DNA from: Burkholderiaceae bacterium
GTDB lineage: Bacteria > Pseudomonadota > Gammaproteobacteria > Burkholderiales > Burkholderiaceae_C
Direction: 5' to 3'
NCBI GenBank assembly: GCA_017856435.1
Contig: JAFMFB010000004.1
Coordinates: forward strand, 1 to 64,000
Length of the DNA stretch: 64,000 bases
Below, one piece after another: positions 10,913 through 20,180 of the stretch; the stretch's first letter is position 1, and each line of letters begins with the position of its first letter. Under the pieces are notes generated by a model. It did no database searches, was not told the origin of the DNA, and was given only the letters and a program-made list of their open reading frames with translations. The position numbers and the translations under genes were made by a program.

Positions 10913-12586
10913 ATGTCTGAATCTTTTGCCGCCCTTTTTGAAGAGTCCCTGCAGCGCGCTGAAATGCGCACTGGTGAAGTCATTACCGCTGAAGTTGTTC
11001 GTATCGAACACAGCTTTGTGGTGGTCAACGCCGGTCTGAAGTCCGAGGCCTATGTGCCCATCGAAGAATTCAAGAATGACCAAGGCGACCTCGAAGTCCA
11101 TGTGGGCGACTTTGTGTCAGTAGCCATCGACGCCATCGAAAACGGCTACGGCGACACCATCCTCTCGCGCGACAAGGCCAAGCGACTGGCCTCATGGATG
11201 TCCCTGGAAAAAGCCCTCGAATCTGGCGATTTCGTTACCGGCACCACCAGTGGCAAGGTCAAGGGCGGCCTGACCGTGCTGGTCAACGGTATCCGCGCCT
11301 TCCTGCCCGGCTCTTTGATCGACACCCGCCCGATCAAGGACCTGTCCCCGTTTGAAAACAAGACCATGGAATTCAAGGTCATCAAGCTCGATCGCAAGCG
11401 CAACAACGTGGTGCTGAGCCGCCGCGCGGTGGTTGAGGCTTCGATGGGTGAAGAGCGCGCCAAGCTGATGGAAAACCTCAAGGAGGGCTCAGTGGTCCAT
11501 GGCGTGGTCAAGAACATCACCGAATACGGTGCCTTCGTTGACCTGGGCGGCATCGATGGACTGTTGCACATCACCGACATGGCCTGGCGTCGTGTGCGCC
11601 ACCCCAGCGAGGTGGTGCAGGCTGGCCAGGAAATCACCGCCAAAGTGCTCAAGTTTGATACCGAGAAGAACCGTGTCTCCCTGGGCTTGAAGCAAATGGG
11701 CGACGACCCCTGGATGGGCGTGGGCCGGCGTTATCCGCAAGGCACCCGCATGTTCGGCAAGATCACCAACATTGCCGACTACGGCGCCTTTGTCGAGCTC
11801 GAGCCCGGCATCGAAGGTCTGGTGCACGTGTCTGAGATGGACTGGACCAACAAGAACGTGGCCCCCTCCAAAATCGTCTCCCTGGGCGACGAGGTGGAAG
11901 TCATGGTGCTTGAGATCGACGAAGACAAGCGCCGCATCTCCCTGGGCATGAAGCAGTGCAAGGCCAACCCCTGGCAGGAGTTTGCCCAGAACACCAAGCG
12001 CGGTGACCGCGTCAAGGGCCCGATCAAGTCGATCACCGACTTTGGTGTGTTTGTTGGTCTGGCTGCCGGCATTGATGGTCTGGTGCATTTGTCTGACCTG
12101 TCCTGGAACGAGCCCGGTGAAGCCGCCGTGCGCAACTACAAGAAGGGCCAGGAAGTCGAGGCCATCGTGCTAGCCGTGGACGTGGACCGCGAGCGCATCT
12201 CCTTGGGCATCAAGCAACTTGACTCCGACCCCTTCACCACCTTTGTATCGGTCAACGACAAGGGTGCCGTGGTCAGTGGCAAGGTCAAGACCGTGGACGC
12301 CAAGGGTGCAGAGATCGACCTGGGCGAAGACATTCTGGGTTACCTGCGTGCCTCCGAAATTAGCCGTGATCGGGTGGAAGACGCCCGCAATGTGCTCAAG
12401 GAAGGTGATGAAGTCACCGCTGTGGTGGTGAACGTGGATCGCAAGACCCGCAACATCCAGTTGTCAATCAAGGCCAAGGACGCTGCTGACCAGCAGGAAG
12501 CCATGGCCAGCCTGAACCAGTCGTCAAACACGGCAGGCACCACCAGCCTGGGCGCCTTGCTGCGTGCCAAGCTGGACAACAACTGA
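10913..12586 (+). CDS. rpsA: 30S ribosomal protein S1
   Basis: A 557-residue RNA-binding ribosomal protein with six S1 motifs; clear repeats are [40 protein letters not shown] and [20 protein letters not shown]. The start at 10913 ([12 protein letters not shown]) is chosen over an upstream in-frame ATG at 10865 because it matches the standard S1 N-terminus and length. The order cmk-rpsA-ihfB is conserved across Proteobacteria. Confidence 0.97.
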   Translation: MSESFAALFEESLQRAEMRTGEVITAEVVRIEHSFVVVNAGLKSEAYVPIEEFKNDQGDLEVHVGDFVSVAIDAIENGYGDTILSRDKAKRLASWMSLEKALESGDFVTGTTSGKVKGGLTVLVNGIRAFLPGSLIDTRPIKDLSPFENKTMEFKVIKLDRKRNNVVLSRRAVVEASMGEERAKLMENLKEGSVVHGVVKNITEYGAFVDLGGIDGLLHITDMAWRRVRHPSEVVQAGQEITAKVLKFDTEKNRVSLGLKQMGDDPWMGVGRRYPQGTRMFGKITNIADYGAFVELEPGIEGLVHVSEMDWTNKNVAPSKIVSLGDEVEVMVLEIDEDKRRISLGMKQCKANPWQEFAQNTKRGDRVKGPIKSITDFGVFVGLAAGIDGLVHLSDLSWNEPGEAAVRNYKKGQEVEAIVLAVDVDRERISLGIKQLDSDPFTTFVSVNDKGAVVSGKVKTVDAKGAEIDLGEDILGYLRASEISRDRVEDARNVLKEGDEVTAVVVNVDRKTRNIQLSIKAKDAADQQEAMASLNQSSNTAGTTSLGALLRAKLDNN

Positions 12587-12607
12587 TCCTTGATGATCTG
12601 AAGCACA

Positions 12608-12640
12608 ACGACCGGCAGACTCGATCGCCGGTCGTTTTTT
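12608..12640 (+). terminator. Rho-independent terminator after rpsA
   Basis: A perfect nine-base stem, ACGACCGGC paired with GCCGGTCGT, around a ten-base loop and followed by a run of six T. It lies 21 bases past the rpsA stop and just before ihfB, so ihfB is probably transcribed at a lower level or from its own promoter. Confidence 0.9.
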
Positions 12641-12659
12641 CCTTAACGACCCAACATTC

Positions 12660-12971
12660 ATGACACGCTCAGACCTGGTGGATGAACTGGCTGACCGTTT
12701 TGGTCAACTGACGCTGCGCGACACCGAGTTCGCCGTCAAGGCCATTCTGGACGCCATGAATGAGGCGCTGGTCAAAGGTCACCGCATCGAAATCCGTGGC
12801 TTTGGCAGTTTCTCGATCAATCGACGTCCTCCCCGCATGGGACGCAACCCGCGCAGCGGTGAAAGTGTGGCGATCCCCGAAAAAAGGGTGCCCCATTTCA
12901 AGCCGGGCAAGGCGCTGCGCGAAGAGGTTGATCGCAGCACGCCGACTGACCACATGGACAAATCGCTCTGA
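12660..12971 (+). CDS. ihfB: Integration host factor subunit beta
   Basis: A 103-residue HU/IHF-family DNA-bending protein forming a heterodimer with IhfA. It starts [14 protein letters not shown] and carries the DNA-binding arm region [22 protein letters not shown] with the conserved Pro. The C-terminus is slightly extended ([14 protein letters not shown]). It lies between rpsA and lapA as in most Proteobacteria. Confidence 0.96.
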   Translation: MTRSDLVDELADRFGQLTLRDTEFAVKAILDAMNEALVKGHRIEIRGFGSFSINRRPPRMGRNPRSGESVAIPEKRVPHFKPGKALREEVDRSTPTDHMDKSL

Positions 12972-13017
12972 GCCCCCTTGTCCTGTCAGTAGAATCTTCA
13001 AGCCACCAAGGAGATTC

Positions 13018-13329
13018 ATGAAGCAAGTCCTGTGGCTGTTCAGGTGGATCCTGAAAGCGGCCATTTTTTTTACCTTGTTTGCTTTCGCGCTGAACAACCA
13101 GCACGATGCTTCGGTTTTCTTCTTCTTTGGCACGCAATGGCGTGCCCCCATGGTGCTGATCGTGCTAGGCGCCTTTGCCATCGGGTTGACCCTGGGCGTT
13201 TTGGGCATGGTGCCTCGTTGGTGGCGCGAGCGTAGCCTGGCGCGTCGAGCCCAGGCCGCTGCGGCCGCGGCCCAAAAAAATTCTGACACCGCCACCACCC
13301 CGGTAGCGCTCCCCCCCCATGGAATTTGA
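13018..13329 (+). CDS. lapA: LapA-like inner-membrane protein
   Basis: A 103-residue protein with two transmembrane segments (about residues 7-25 and 43-66) and a basic/Ala-rich cytoplasmic tail. It matches the LapA (DUF1049) family, which acts with LapB in controlling lipopolysaccharide synthesis. The ATG at 13018 follows a good AAGGAG ribosome-binding site; longer in-frame extensions overlap ihfB and are rejected. The stop lies inside the start of lapB, an 11-base overlap indicating coupling. Confidence 0.85.
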   Translation: MKQVLWLFRWILKAAIFFTLFAFALNNQHDASVFFFFGTQWRAPMVLIVLGAFAIGLTLGVLGMVPRWWRERSLARRAQAAAAAAQKNSDTATTPVALPPHGI

Positions 13330-14461
13330 ACTGGGCTGGATACTGCTGGGCTTGCCGCTGGCGTTTGCCCTGGGCTGGCTGGCTTCCAGACTGGACTTGC
13401 GCCAGTGGCGACTGGAAAACCGGCAAAATCCGCGCGCCTATTTTCGTGGCCTTAATTTCCTGTTGAACGAACAACAGGATCAGGCGATTGATGCCTTTAT
13501 CGAGGCCGTTCAAAACGATCCAGACACCTCCGAACTGCACTTTGCCCTGGGAAATTTGTTCCGTCGCCGCGGCGAGTACGAACGGGCGGTTCGGGTGCAT
13601 GAACACTTGCTGGCCCGCGGCGACCTGAGTGAGGCTGATCGACAGCGGGCTCAACATGCGCTGGCCCTGGACTATCTGAAAGCCGGCCTGCTGGACCGGG
13701 CTGACGATGCCTTGCTCAAACTGGAAGGCACCCCCTTCGAACAGGAAGCCCGGCTGGCCCGCCTGGCCAATTACGAACGTTCTCGCGACTGGTCGCAGGC
13801 AGCCGCCATCGCCCGCCAGCTTGATCAGCAGGGTGCGGGCAGTTTCTCAACCCGGCTTGCCCATTACCTGTGCGAACAGGCCTCCGCTGAGCCTGCCAAG
13901 GCGCAGTCGCTGCTGGAACAGGCCCTGCGCACTGCGCCATCCGCAGCACGTCCCCGCCTGGAACTGGCCGCCCTGCAGCAGCAGCGTGGCGAGAGCCTGA
14001 GCGCCATGAATAGTTTGCTGGAAGGTCTGGCAGCAGCACCGGCTGCCATCCCCTTGCTCGTAAGCCCACTGGTCAAGGCAGCCATCGACGCCAGGCAGGT
14101 CTTGCCAGTCCTGGATCGTTTGAAGTCCCTGTATGAGACAGATCCGTCGATCGATCTGCTCGAAGCCATTGTGAGGCTGGAGTCAGCCAGCGGCTCATCG
14201 TCGAGCAACCCGCGCGACTGGTATGTCAGGCATCTGGGACAACAACCCTCCCTGGTAGCAGCATCACGTTGGATTGCCGGTGAAAAGCTGGAGCATGAGC
14301 AGTTTCACCCCCTGGTCCAACGGGCCCTGGATCACGCTGTCAAGCCATTGACCCGATACCGCTGTGCCGCCTGTGGCTTCGAGGCGAGCCAACATTTCTG
14401 GCAATGTCCGGGCTGCCAGACCTGGGACAGTTATCCTGCCCGACGCGTCGAAGAACTGTAA
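13319..14461 (+). CDS. lapB: Lipopolysaccharide assembly protein B
   Basis: A 380-residue protein with an N-terminal membrane anchor (residues 5-22), tetratricopeptide repeats (about 60-320) and a C-terminal rubredoxin-like zinc/iron ribbon: CAACGF near residue 350 and CPGCQTWDSYP near 365. In enterics LapB (YciM) controls LpxC turnover through FtsH. Length and the two-CxxC tail agree with the family. Confidence 0.92.
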   Translation: MEFELGWILLGLPLAFALGWLASRLDLRQWRLENRQNPRAYFRGLNFLLNEQQDQAIDAFIEAVQNDPDTSELHFALGNLFRRRGEYERAVRVHEHLLARGDLSEADRQRAQHALALDYLKAGLLDRADDALLKLEGTPFEQEARLARLANYERSRDWSQAAAIARQLDQQGAGSFSTRLAHYLCEQASAEPAKAQSLLEQALRTAPSAARPRLELAALQQQRGESLSAMNSLLEGLAAAPAAIPLLVSPLVKAAIDARQVLPVLDRLKSLYETDPSIDLLEAIVRLESASGSSSSNPRDWYVRHLGQQPSLVAASRWIAGEKLEHEQFHPLVQRALDHAVKPLTRYRCAACGFEASQHFWQCPGCQTWDSYPARRVEEL

Positions 14462-14600
14462 TGAAGCACCCCCGACTCTCGCTCACTGCGTTTAGCTTGC
14501 ATCCCCCCTCAAGGGGGCACACCCAGCAGCCCGGCAAGGCCCGTTCTGCGGGTGTGCGCCACTATGCTTCTACGTGCGGTGCATTTTCCCATCAGCGACC
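14462..14600. repeat. Probable intergenic palindromic repeat unit (Comamonadaceae REP-like)
   Basis: A 139-base gap between lapB and hldE. It contains a C-rich/G-rich inverted pair (CCCCCCTCAAGGGGGC at about 14503-14518), flanked by segments such as CTCGCTCACTGCG and GGCCCGTTCTGCGGGTG. This layout resembles the short dispersed intergenic repeats I know from Comamonadaceae genomes. No second copy is present in this window, so repeat status is inferred. Confidence 0.4.
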
Positions 14601-15542
14601 ATGAAAATCTCTCAAGCTCAACTTGCCAAGTCTCGCGTCCTCGTCGTGGGTGACGCGATGATCGATCGCTACTGGTATGGCTCGGTGGATCGGATCAGCC
14701 CGGAAGCCCCGGTCCCGGTGGTTCGCATCACCCGCGAAGAAGAGCGCATTGGAGGTGCAGCCAACGTTGCCAGCAATGTGGTGTCGCTTGGTGCCCAGGC
14801 CACTTTACTGACCGTGGTGGGCGATGATGAAGCCAGCCACAAGCTGGAGGCCTTGGTGGCCAGCTCTGGAATCAGGCCCCACTTTGGGCGCGACGCCAAT
14901 TTGCGCACCACAGTCAAGCTGCGTGTCATCGGCCGTCAGCAGCAACTGATCCGGCTTGATTTTGAAAATGCACCCAAGAGCGAGGTGCTTGCCACGCAAA
15001 CCGAAGCGTTTCGAACGCTGCTGCCCCAGCATGATGCGGTGCTGTTTTCCGACTACGGCAAAGGTGGCCTGGACCATGTGCATCACATGATCGAGTTGGT
15101 GCGGGCCGCCAACAAGCCGGTATTGATCGACCCCAAGGGATCGGATTACTCCCGTTACAGCGGGGCTTCGGTCATCACCCCCAACCGCGCGGAACTGCAA
15201 CAGGTCATCGGTGCCTGGCGCAGTGAAGAGGAATTGCAGAGCAAGGCCCAAGCCTTGCGGCAGCAAATGAGCCTTGACGCTTTGCTCCTGACCCGCAGCG
15301 AAGAAGGCATGACGCTTTTTGACGCGCAGGGCGAACTCAGTGTTGCGGCCCAGGCCCGCGAGGTGTTTGATGTCACGGGCGCCGGTGACACTGTGATTGC
15401 AACCCTGGCCGCTCTGGTGGGTGCTGGTGTGTCAATGCGCGAGGCCATGCCACTGGCCAACAAGGCGGGTGGCATTGTGGTGGGCAAATTTGGAACCGCC
15501 TCTGTCAGCTACAGTGAGCTGTTTGCAGATCAATCAACCTGA
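14601..15542 (+). CDS. hldE: D-glycero-beta-D-manno-heptose-7-phosphate kinase
   Basis: A 313-residue PfkB-family sugar kinase corresponding to the kinase half of HldE (RfaE, domain I), making heptose 1,7-bisphosphate for the LPS inner core. N-terminal signature [15 protein letters not shown] and the PfkB motif [16 protein letters not shown] (near residue 258) are present. The cytidylyltransferase half of the enteric enzyme is absent, so a separate rfaE2 gene must exist elsewhere. The ATG at 14601 gives the standard N-terminus; an upstream in-frame start at 14574 is unlikely. Confidence 0.9.
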   Translation: MKISQAQLAKSRVLVVGDAMIDRYWYGSVDRISPEAPVPVVRITREEERIGGAANVASNVVSLGAQATLLTVVGDDEASHKLEALVASSGIRPHFGRDANLRTTVKLRVIGRQQQLIRLDFENAPKSEVLATQTEAFRTLLPQHDAVLFSDYGKGGLDHVHHMIELVRAANKPVLIDPKGSDYSRYSGASVITPNRAELQQVIGAWRSEEELQSKAQALRQQMSLDALLLTRSEEGMTLFDAQGELSVAAQAREVFDVTGAGDTVIATLAALVGAGVSMREAMPLANKAGGIVVGKFGTASVSYSELFADQST

Positions 15543-15553
15543 GGACTAAAAGC

Positions 15554-16573
15554 ATGACTCGCCTTGTTGTCACCGGTGCGGCCGGTTTTATTGGCAGCAA
15601 CATTATTGAAGGCCTGAACAAGCGTGGGCTGGACGATGTGATCGCAGTCGATGACTTGCGCCAGGGTGACAAGTTTCGCAACCTGGCGGATCTGAAGATC
15701 GCCGATTATGTTGACCAGAATGACTTCTATTCGAGGTTTGCCGACGGTTACTACGGGCAGGTCGATGCTGTTTTTCATGAGGGGGCCTGCAGCGACACCA
15801 TGGAGCAAGATGGCCGCTACATGATGGCCAACAACTACACCCTGTCCTGTGATCTGTTCCAGGCTTGCCAGACCCGTGGCAGCCGGCTGCTTTACGCTTC
15901 ATCCGCGGCCACCTATGGCGGCTCCGACACTTTTCGTGAAGAACCCGCTTTTGAACTGCCGCTCAATGTCTATGGCTACTCCAAATTGCTGTTTGACCAG
16001 CGCATGCGACGTGAGTGCATAGAACTCTTCGAACACCCATCCTCCGGTCGGATGTCCCAGGTCGCGGGCTTTCGTTACTTCAACGTCTACGGCCCGCGTG
16101 AGCAACATAAAGGTCGTATGGCCAGCGTGGCTTTTCATCAGTTCAACCAGTTCAAAGCCGAGGGCAAAGTCAAATTGTTTGGCGAGTATGGTGGCTATGG
16201 AGCCGGCCAGCAGATGCGGGATTTTGTGTTCATTGATGATGTGGTGGCTGTCAACCTGTGGTTCTACGACAACCCCGGGCGTTCCGGCATCTTCAACTTG
16301 GGCAGTGGTCGGGCCCAACCCTTCAACGATGTTGCCGTCGCCGTCGTCAACACGCTGCGCGAGCTTCAGGGGGAAGCCCAGTTGACCCAGCAGGAAATTG
16401 TCAGCCGCGGCCTGATCGACTACGTGCCCTTCCCTGACGCCCTGCGGGGGAAATACCAGTGCTACACCCAGGCCGACCTGGGTGCGCTGCGCTCCATCGG
16501 TTGTCAACATCAATTTGCCGATGTGGCCACTGGCGTTGAGCGCTATGTGCGCGCACTGGCCCGCCTGAGCTGA
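15554..16573 (+). CDS. hldD: ADP-L-glycero-D-manno-heptose 6-epimerase
   Basis: A 339-residue short-chain dehydrogenase-type epimerase completing ADP-heptose synthesis. NAD(P)-binding motif [11 protein letters not shown] is at residues 5-15, the catalytic Tyr/Lys are in [10 protein letters not shown], and [10 protein letters not shown] and [10 protein letters not shown] are HldD hallmarks. It follows hldE by 11 bases and clearly shares its operon. Confidence 0.95.
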   Translation: MTRLVVTGAAGFIGSNIIEGLNKRGLDDVIAVDDLRQGDKFRNLADLKIADYVDQNDFYSRFADGYYGQVDAVFHEGACSDTMEQDGRYMMANNYTLSCDLFQACQTRGSRLLYASSAATYGGSDTFREEPAFELPLNVYGYSKLLFDQRMRRECIELFEHPSSGRMSQVAGFRYFNVYGPREQHKGRMASVAFHQFNQFKAEGKVKLFGEYGGYGAGQQMRDFVFIDDVVAVNLWFYDNPGRSGIFNLGSGRAQPFNDVAVAVVNTLRELQGEAQLTQQEIVSRGLIDYVPFPDALRGKYQCYTQADLGALRSIGCQHQFADVATGVERYVRALARLS

Positions 16574-16592
16574 ACTGGCCAAACAGATCCTG

Positions 16593-17465
16593 GTGGCCCT
16601 GCGTTCGGAATTTCTGCTTCTGGCAGCCCTGTGGGGGGCGTCGTTCCTGTTCATGCGCCTGGGGGCCATGGAGTTTGGGGCCTGGGCTACGGCTGGCGTA
16701 CGCGTCTTTATTGCCAGCGTATTTCTTTTGCCCATCCTTTTCTGGCGGGGTCGTTGGGCTGATTTGCGTCTGAACCTGCGGCCGATTCTTTTTGTTGGCG
16801 TACTGAACTCTGCCCTACCCTTTGCCCTCTATGCGTTTGCCGTGCAATCGGTCAGCACCGGCCTAGCCGCTATCCTGAATGCAACCTCGCCCTTGATGGG
16901 GGCTTTGGTGGCGTGGTTATGGCTGGACGAACGGCCTGGGCGTTGGCGTGCCCTCGGCCTGCTGACCGGCTTTGGTGGCGTGGCCCTGCTTTCCTGGAAC
17001 AAGCTCGGTGTTCAAGATCATGAAACCACCTGGGCGATCCTGGCTTGCCTGGGCGCCACCCTGTGCTACGGAATTTCAGCCAGTTTTACCCGCAAACATC
17101 TAACCGGTGTACATCCGCTGGTAACTGCCACTGGCAGCCAGTTGGGCGCATCTCTTCTTTTGCTGCTACCCACTGCGCTGGCCTGGCCCGCTGAGCCGCC
17201 CGGCCTCAAGGCCTGGCTGGCGCTGTTGGCAGTTGGCGTTTTATGCACCGGACTGGCTTATATCCTGTTCTTTCGGCAGATCGACCGCAACGGGCCAACC
17301 CAAGCCATGACCGTCACTTTCCTGATACCCCTGTTTGCCATCCTTTACGGAGCTGCTCTGCTGGGTGAGGCCGTCACCATGCGGATGGTGGCAGGCGCCA
17401 TTGTGGTTCTTGTCGGGGTGGCACTGGCCGTGGGCTTGTGGCCCTCTGGCAAACAAAAAACCTGA
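16593..17465 (+). CDS. EamA/DMT-family transporter
   Basis: A 290-residue inner-membrane protein with about ten hydrophobic segments in two EamA repeats (residues 3-130 and 145-280). Typical sequences are LLAALWGASFLFMRLGA and TSPLMGALVAWLWLDERPG. The substrate cannot be assigned; family members export amino acids or other metabolites. It begins 19 bases after hldD but is functionally unrelated. Confidence 0.85.
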   Translation: MALRSEFLLLAALWGASFLFMRLGAMEFGAWATAGVRVFIASVFLLPILFWRGRWADLRLNLRPILFVGVLNSALPFALYAFAVQSVSTGLAAILNATSPLMGALVAWLWLDERPGRWRALGLLTGFGGVALLSWNKLGVQDHETTWAILACLGATLCYGISASFTRKHLTGVHPLVTATGSQLGASLLLLLPTALAWPAEPPGLKAWLALLAVGVLCTGLAYILFFRQIDRNGPTQAMTVTFLIPLFAILYGAALLGEAVTMRMVAGAIVVLVGVALAVGLWPSGKQKT

Positions 17466-17504
17466 TTCGTTTCTGGATCTCAGCAGTTCATTGCCTGAGC
17501 AGGT

Positions 17505-19046
17505 TTAGTGCGAGTCTTGCGCACCTAGCGACTGCCGCAAAACCGTTTTGAGAACCTTGCCGTAGTTGTTTTTCGGCAGATCCTTGACAAACAGGTAGCG
17601 CTTGGGGCGTTTGAAGCGGGCAATATGTTCCAGGCAATGGGCATCCAACTCTGCTACGCTGGGCCTGTAGTCCTCCTGGGCCACCACAAAGGCCACCACC
17701 TCCTCGCCCCACTCTGGATGCGGGGCTCCCACCACGGCGGCTTGCGCCACCCCCCTGGCTGTCAGCAAAACCTCCTCCACCTCCCGCGGGTAGATATTGG
17801 AGCCGCCGCTGATCAGCAGATCCTTGCTTCTGTCCTTGAGCGTGAGAAAGCCTTCATCGTCCAGGCAACCGACATCACCCGTCCATAACCAGCCACCCCG
17901 CACAGCGGCAGCCGTTGCCTGGGGGTTGCGCCAATAGCCAGCCATCACACTGTCGCCCTTGACCAGCACCTCACCGATCTGGCCGTTGGGTAGCGGCAGT
18001 CCCGCGTCATCGACCACCTGCAACTGCACCGGCGCCTGCGCCAATCCTACCGAAGCCAGCCGATGCAGATAGCTCGGATGGGCGGTGTCATTCAACAGGT
18101 CGCGCGACATGGCGGTGATGGTCATGGGGGATTCACCCTGGCCGTAGATTTGAACAAAGCGTGGCCCCATCACTTGCAATGCCCGTTGGATGTCAGCCAG
18201 ATACATCGGCGCGCCCCCATAGACAATCGTCTTCCAGATTTGGGCTGATTGTTGCGGCGTCAACCCATGGTGCAGCGCATGGTCAACCAGACGCTTGACG
18301 ATGGTCGGGGCAGCAAAGGTTGTCATGGGACCGAGGGCCCGACCCAGCGCCATCAGTTCGTCCGGATCAACTCCGCCTGAAGTCGGCACCAGATGACGCG
18401 CCCCAGCCATCAGGTGGGGGATGGCATACAGACCGGCACCATGCGACATGGGTGCGGCATAGACCATGGCATCGTCTGGATGGATCTGATCCACATTCAC
18501 GAAATAGCTCATTCCCATGGTCAACAGGTTGCGCTGAGTGATCATGACGCCCTTGGGGCGACCGGTCGTGCCGCTGGTGTAAAACAGCCAGGCGGTGTCT
18601 TCAGGCTGTCTTGCCTCCAATGGCCAGGTCAAGGGATTGGGCAAGGGCGTCAGCAATTCGTCCATCAGGGCTGATTCCACTTCGACCTGATGTTTCAGGC
18701 CAGCCAGCGGCGCTTGCAGCAAATCCTGGCTGACAAAACCCCAGCCGGGTTCAGCGTTTTCAATGATCCATTCAACCTCCCGCGGATGCAGCTTGGCATT
18801 GACCGGCACTACCACCAGGCCGGCCCACCAGGCAGCCCACAGAATCTCAAGGTAGCGCGGATGGTTGTTCAGATAGAGCAACACCCGATCCCCCGGGCTC
18901 AGTCCTGCCTCGGTCAGCCGTTTGGCCAGGCCGGCGCTGCGAGCCGCCCACTGCCAGTAGTTGGCATAAGACTGGGTGCCATGAAAAATGGCAGCCCGGT
19001 CGGGTTGCAGGCGAGCCTGTCGCACAAGGAGTTCAGCAAGCAGCAT
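17505..19046 (-). CDS. AMP-dependent acyl-CoA synthetase/ligase
   Basis: A 513-residue ANL-superfamily enzyme that activates a carboxylic acid as acyl-AMP and then as thioester. Signature P-loop YTSGTTGRPKGVM is near residue 157, the A5-like motif QIYGQGESPMT near 300, WLWTGDVGCLDDEGFL near 385, and the C-terminal lysine lies in KNNYGKVLKTVL. Substrate is unknown: the chain resembles medium/long-chain or aromatic-acid CoA ligases. It stands alone, convergent with the EamA gene. Confidence 0.8.
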   Translation of the reverse strand: MLLAELLVRQARLQPDRAAIFHGTQSYANYWQWAARSAGLAKRLTEAGLSPGDRVLLYLNNHPRYLEILWAAWWAGLVVVPVNAKLHPREVEWIIENAEPGWGFVSQDLLQAPLAGLKHQVEVESALMDELLTPLPNPLTWPLEARQPEDTAWLFYTSGTTGRPKGVMITQRNLLTMGMSYFVNVDQIHPDDAMVYAAPMSHGAGLYAIPHLMAGARHLVPTSGGVDPDELMALGRALGPMTTFAAPTIVKRLVDHALHHGLTPQQSAQIWKTIVYGGAPMYLADIQRALQVMGPRFVQIYGQGESPMTITAMSRDLLNDTAHPSYLHRLASVGLAQAPVQLQVVDDAGLPLPNGQIGEVLVKGDSVMAGYWRNPQATAAAVRGGWLWTGDVGCLDDEGFLTLKDRSKDLLISGGSNIYPREVEEVLLTARGVAQAAVVGAPHPEWGEEVVAFVVAQEDYRPSVAELDAHCLEHIARFKRPKRYLFVKDLPKNNYGKVLKTVLRQSLGAQDSH

Positions 19047-19191
19047 GAATTAAGCTGAAGGCAAATCGAGTGGCACTAAAAAAGTTGATTACAGTATAAA
19101 AAATGGCTCAAGGAGGAAACAGGGTCAATCGTCTCAAACCAGCTCAAAATCAGCGGCGATTGTCAAAGTCAGATTTAGGTCAAGTCACAAA

Positions 19192-19545
19192 ATGAACGTT
19201 CTTCCCGCATCGCTCCAATTGTCTACTCCATATTCACGGTCTGCACTTCGATCGCTGACGGCTGCTACGGTCTTATGGCTTGCCAGCCAAAGTTCGCTCG
19301 CGCTGGAGATCAATCAGGCCAGCGAGGCAGAACTCGATGGCCTCAAGGGGATCGGCCCGGCGCTATCCGGAAAAATCTTGCAGGCTCGCGAAAATGGACC
19401 GTTTCAGGACTGGGCAGACCTGATGCGCCGGGTCAAGGGTATTCGCCCCAAAAGCGCCGAGCAGTTCTCCGGGGCAGGCTTGACCGTGAATGGGGCGTCT
19501 TACAGCCCGGCCCGCTCGGCCCGTCCAGCAAGGAGCGCGCCATAG
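19192..19545 (+). CDS. ComEA-like helix-hairpin-helix protein
   Basis: A 117-residue exported protein with a signal-like segment (about residues 22-38, ending LASQSSLALE) and a ComEA helix-hairpin-helix DNA-binding domain (INQASEAELDGLKGIGPALSGKIL at 40-63, then FQDWADLMRRVKGI). The family binds incoming DNA in competence or acts in DNA repair. It stands alone; its 3' end overlaps the convergent next gene by 46 bases. Confidence 0.8.
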   Translation: MNVLPASLQLSTPYSRSALRSLTAATVLWLASQSSLALEINQASEAELDGLKGIGPALSGKILQARENGPFQDWADLMRRVKGIRPKSAEQFSGAGLTVNGASYSPARSARPARSAP

Positions 19546-20126
19546 GCTTCATGGGTGGCTGGCGACACTGAGGCCAGCAACTGTGCGTAATGGGTTTTAT
19601 GACGCAGCAGCATGCGTGCCGAAGCCACTGCCTTGGAGCGACAGAACCAGTGGCAGCTGTGCTGCATCAGAAGGATTTCAGCAGTCAGCGTGTAGGCCTT
19701 GTCACGCTGCGAGAGTTCCTGCCGGTTCAGCACCAATTGGGAAATGCCTCGCGCATGAATGGTCAGTGCGTGGCGTAAATCAAAAGCCCTGCGCGGAAAC
19801 AGCTTGGTACCGTAGGGAATGGGATAGACCAAGGTGCTGACCTGGGTCTGATCACTCCAGACCCTTGAAAAGTCTTCTGCAAAGCGCGTCACCTCACGCC
19901 CCAGATCGGCCTCCATGATGGCCAGGGAGCTCCACAACTGGGCCCGGCGCTCATCCTGGGTTTCGCCCATGGCCCTGAGGTAGCCGTCCGTCAGGGCCTC
20001 CATCAATTTTTCAATTTGATACTGGCCTAGATGACGCCCTAGCAGGGCGATGCGCTGGCGCTGATCGCGCACCCGCAGGGAATGAAATCCCAAAAGCAAA
20101 AGGCTGATGACGGCTAAAAGTTCCAT
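19500..20126 (-). CDS. Uncharacterised membrane-anchored protein
   Basis: A 208-residue protein with an N-terminal hydrophobic segment (MELLAVISLLLLGFHSL) and a largely helical remainder rich in Arg, Gln and Leu. I do not recognise the family, although it looks like a conserved Burkholderiales hypothetical. Two cysteines lie near residue 160 (HSCHWFCRS). The stop lies inside the convergent ComEA-like gene. No function is proposed. Confidence 0.6.
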   Translation of the reverse strand: MELLAVISLLLLGFHSLRVRDQRQRIALLGRHLGQYQIEKLMEALTDGYLRAMGETQDERRAQLWSSLAIMEADLGREVTRFAEDFSRVWSDQTQVSTLVYPIPYGTKLFPRRAFDLRHALTIHARGISQLVLNRQELSQRDKAYTLTAEILLMQHSCHWFCRSKAVASARMLLRHKTHYAQLLASVSPATHEAYGALLAGRAERAGL

Positions 20127-20180
20127 CCGGGTTCAAGTGTGAAAGCAGCAGGTCATGGACTATACGTCCTTGCCAGCCCA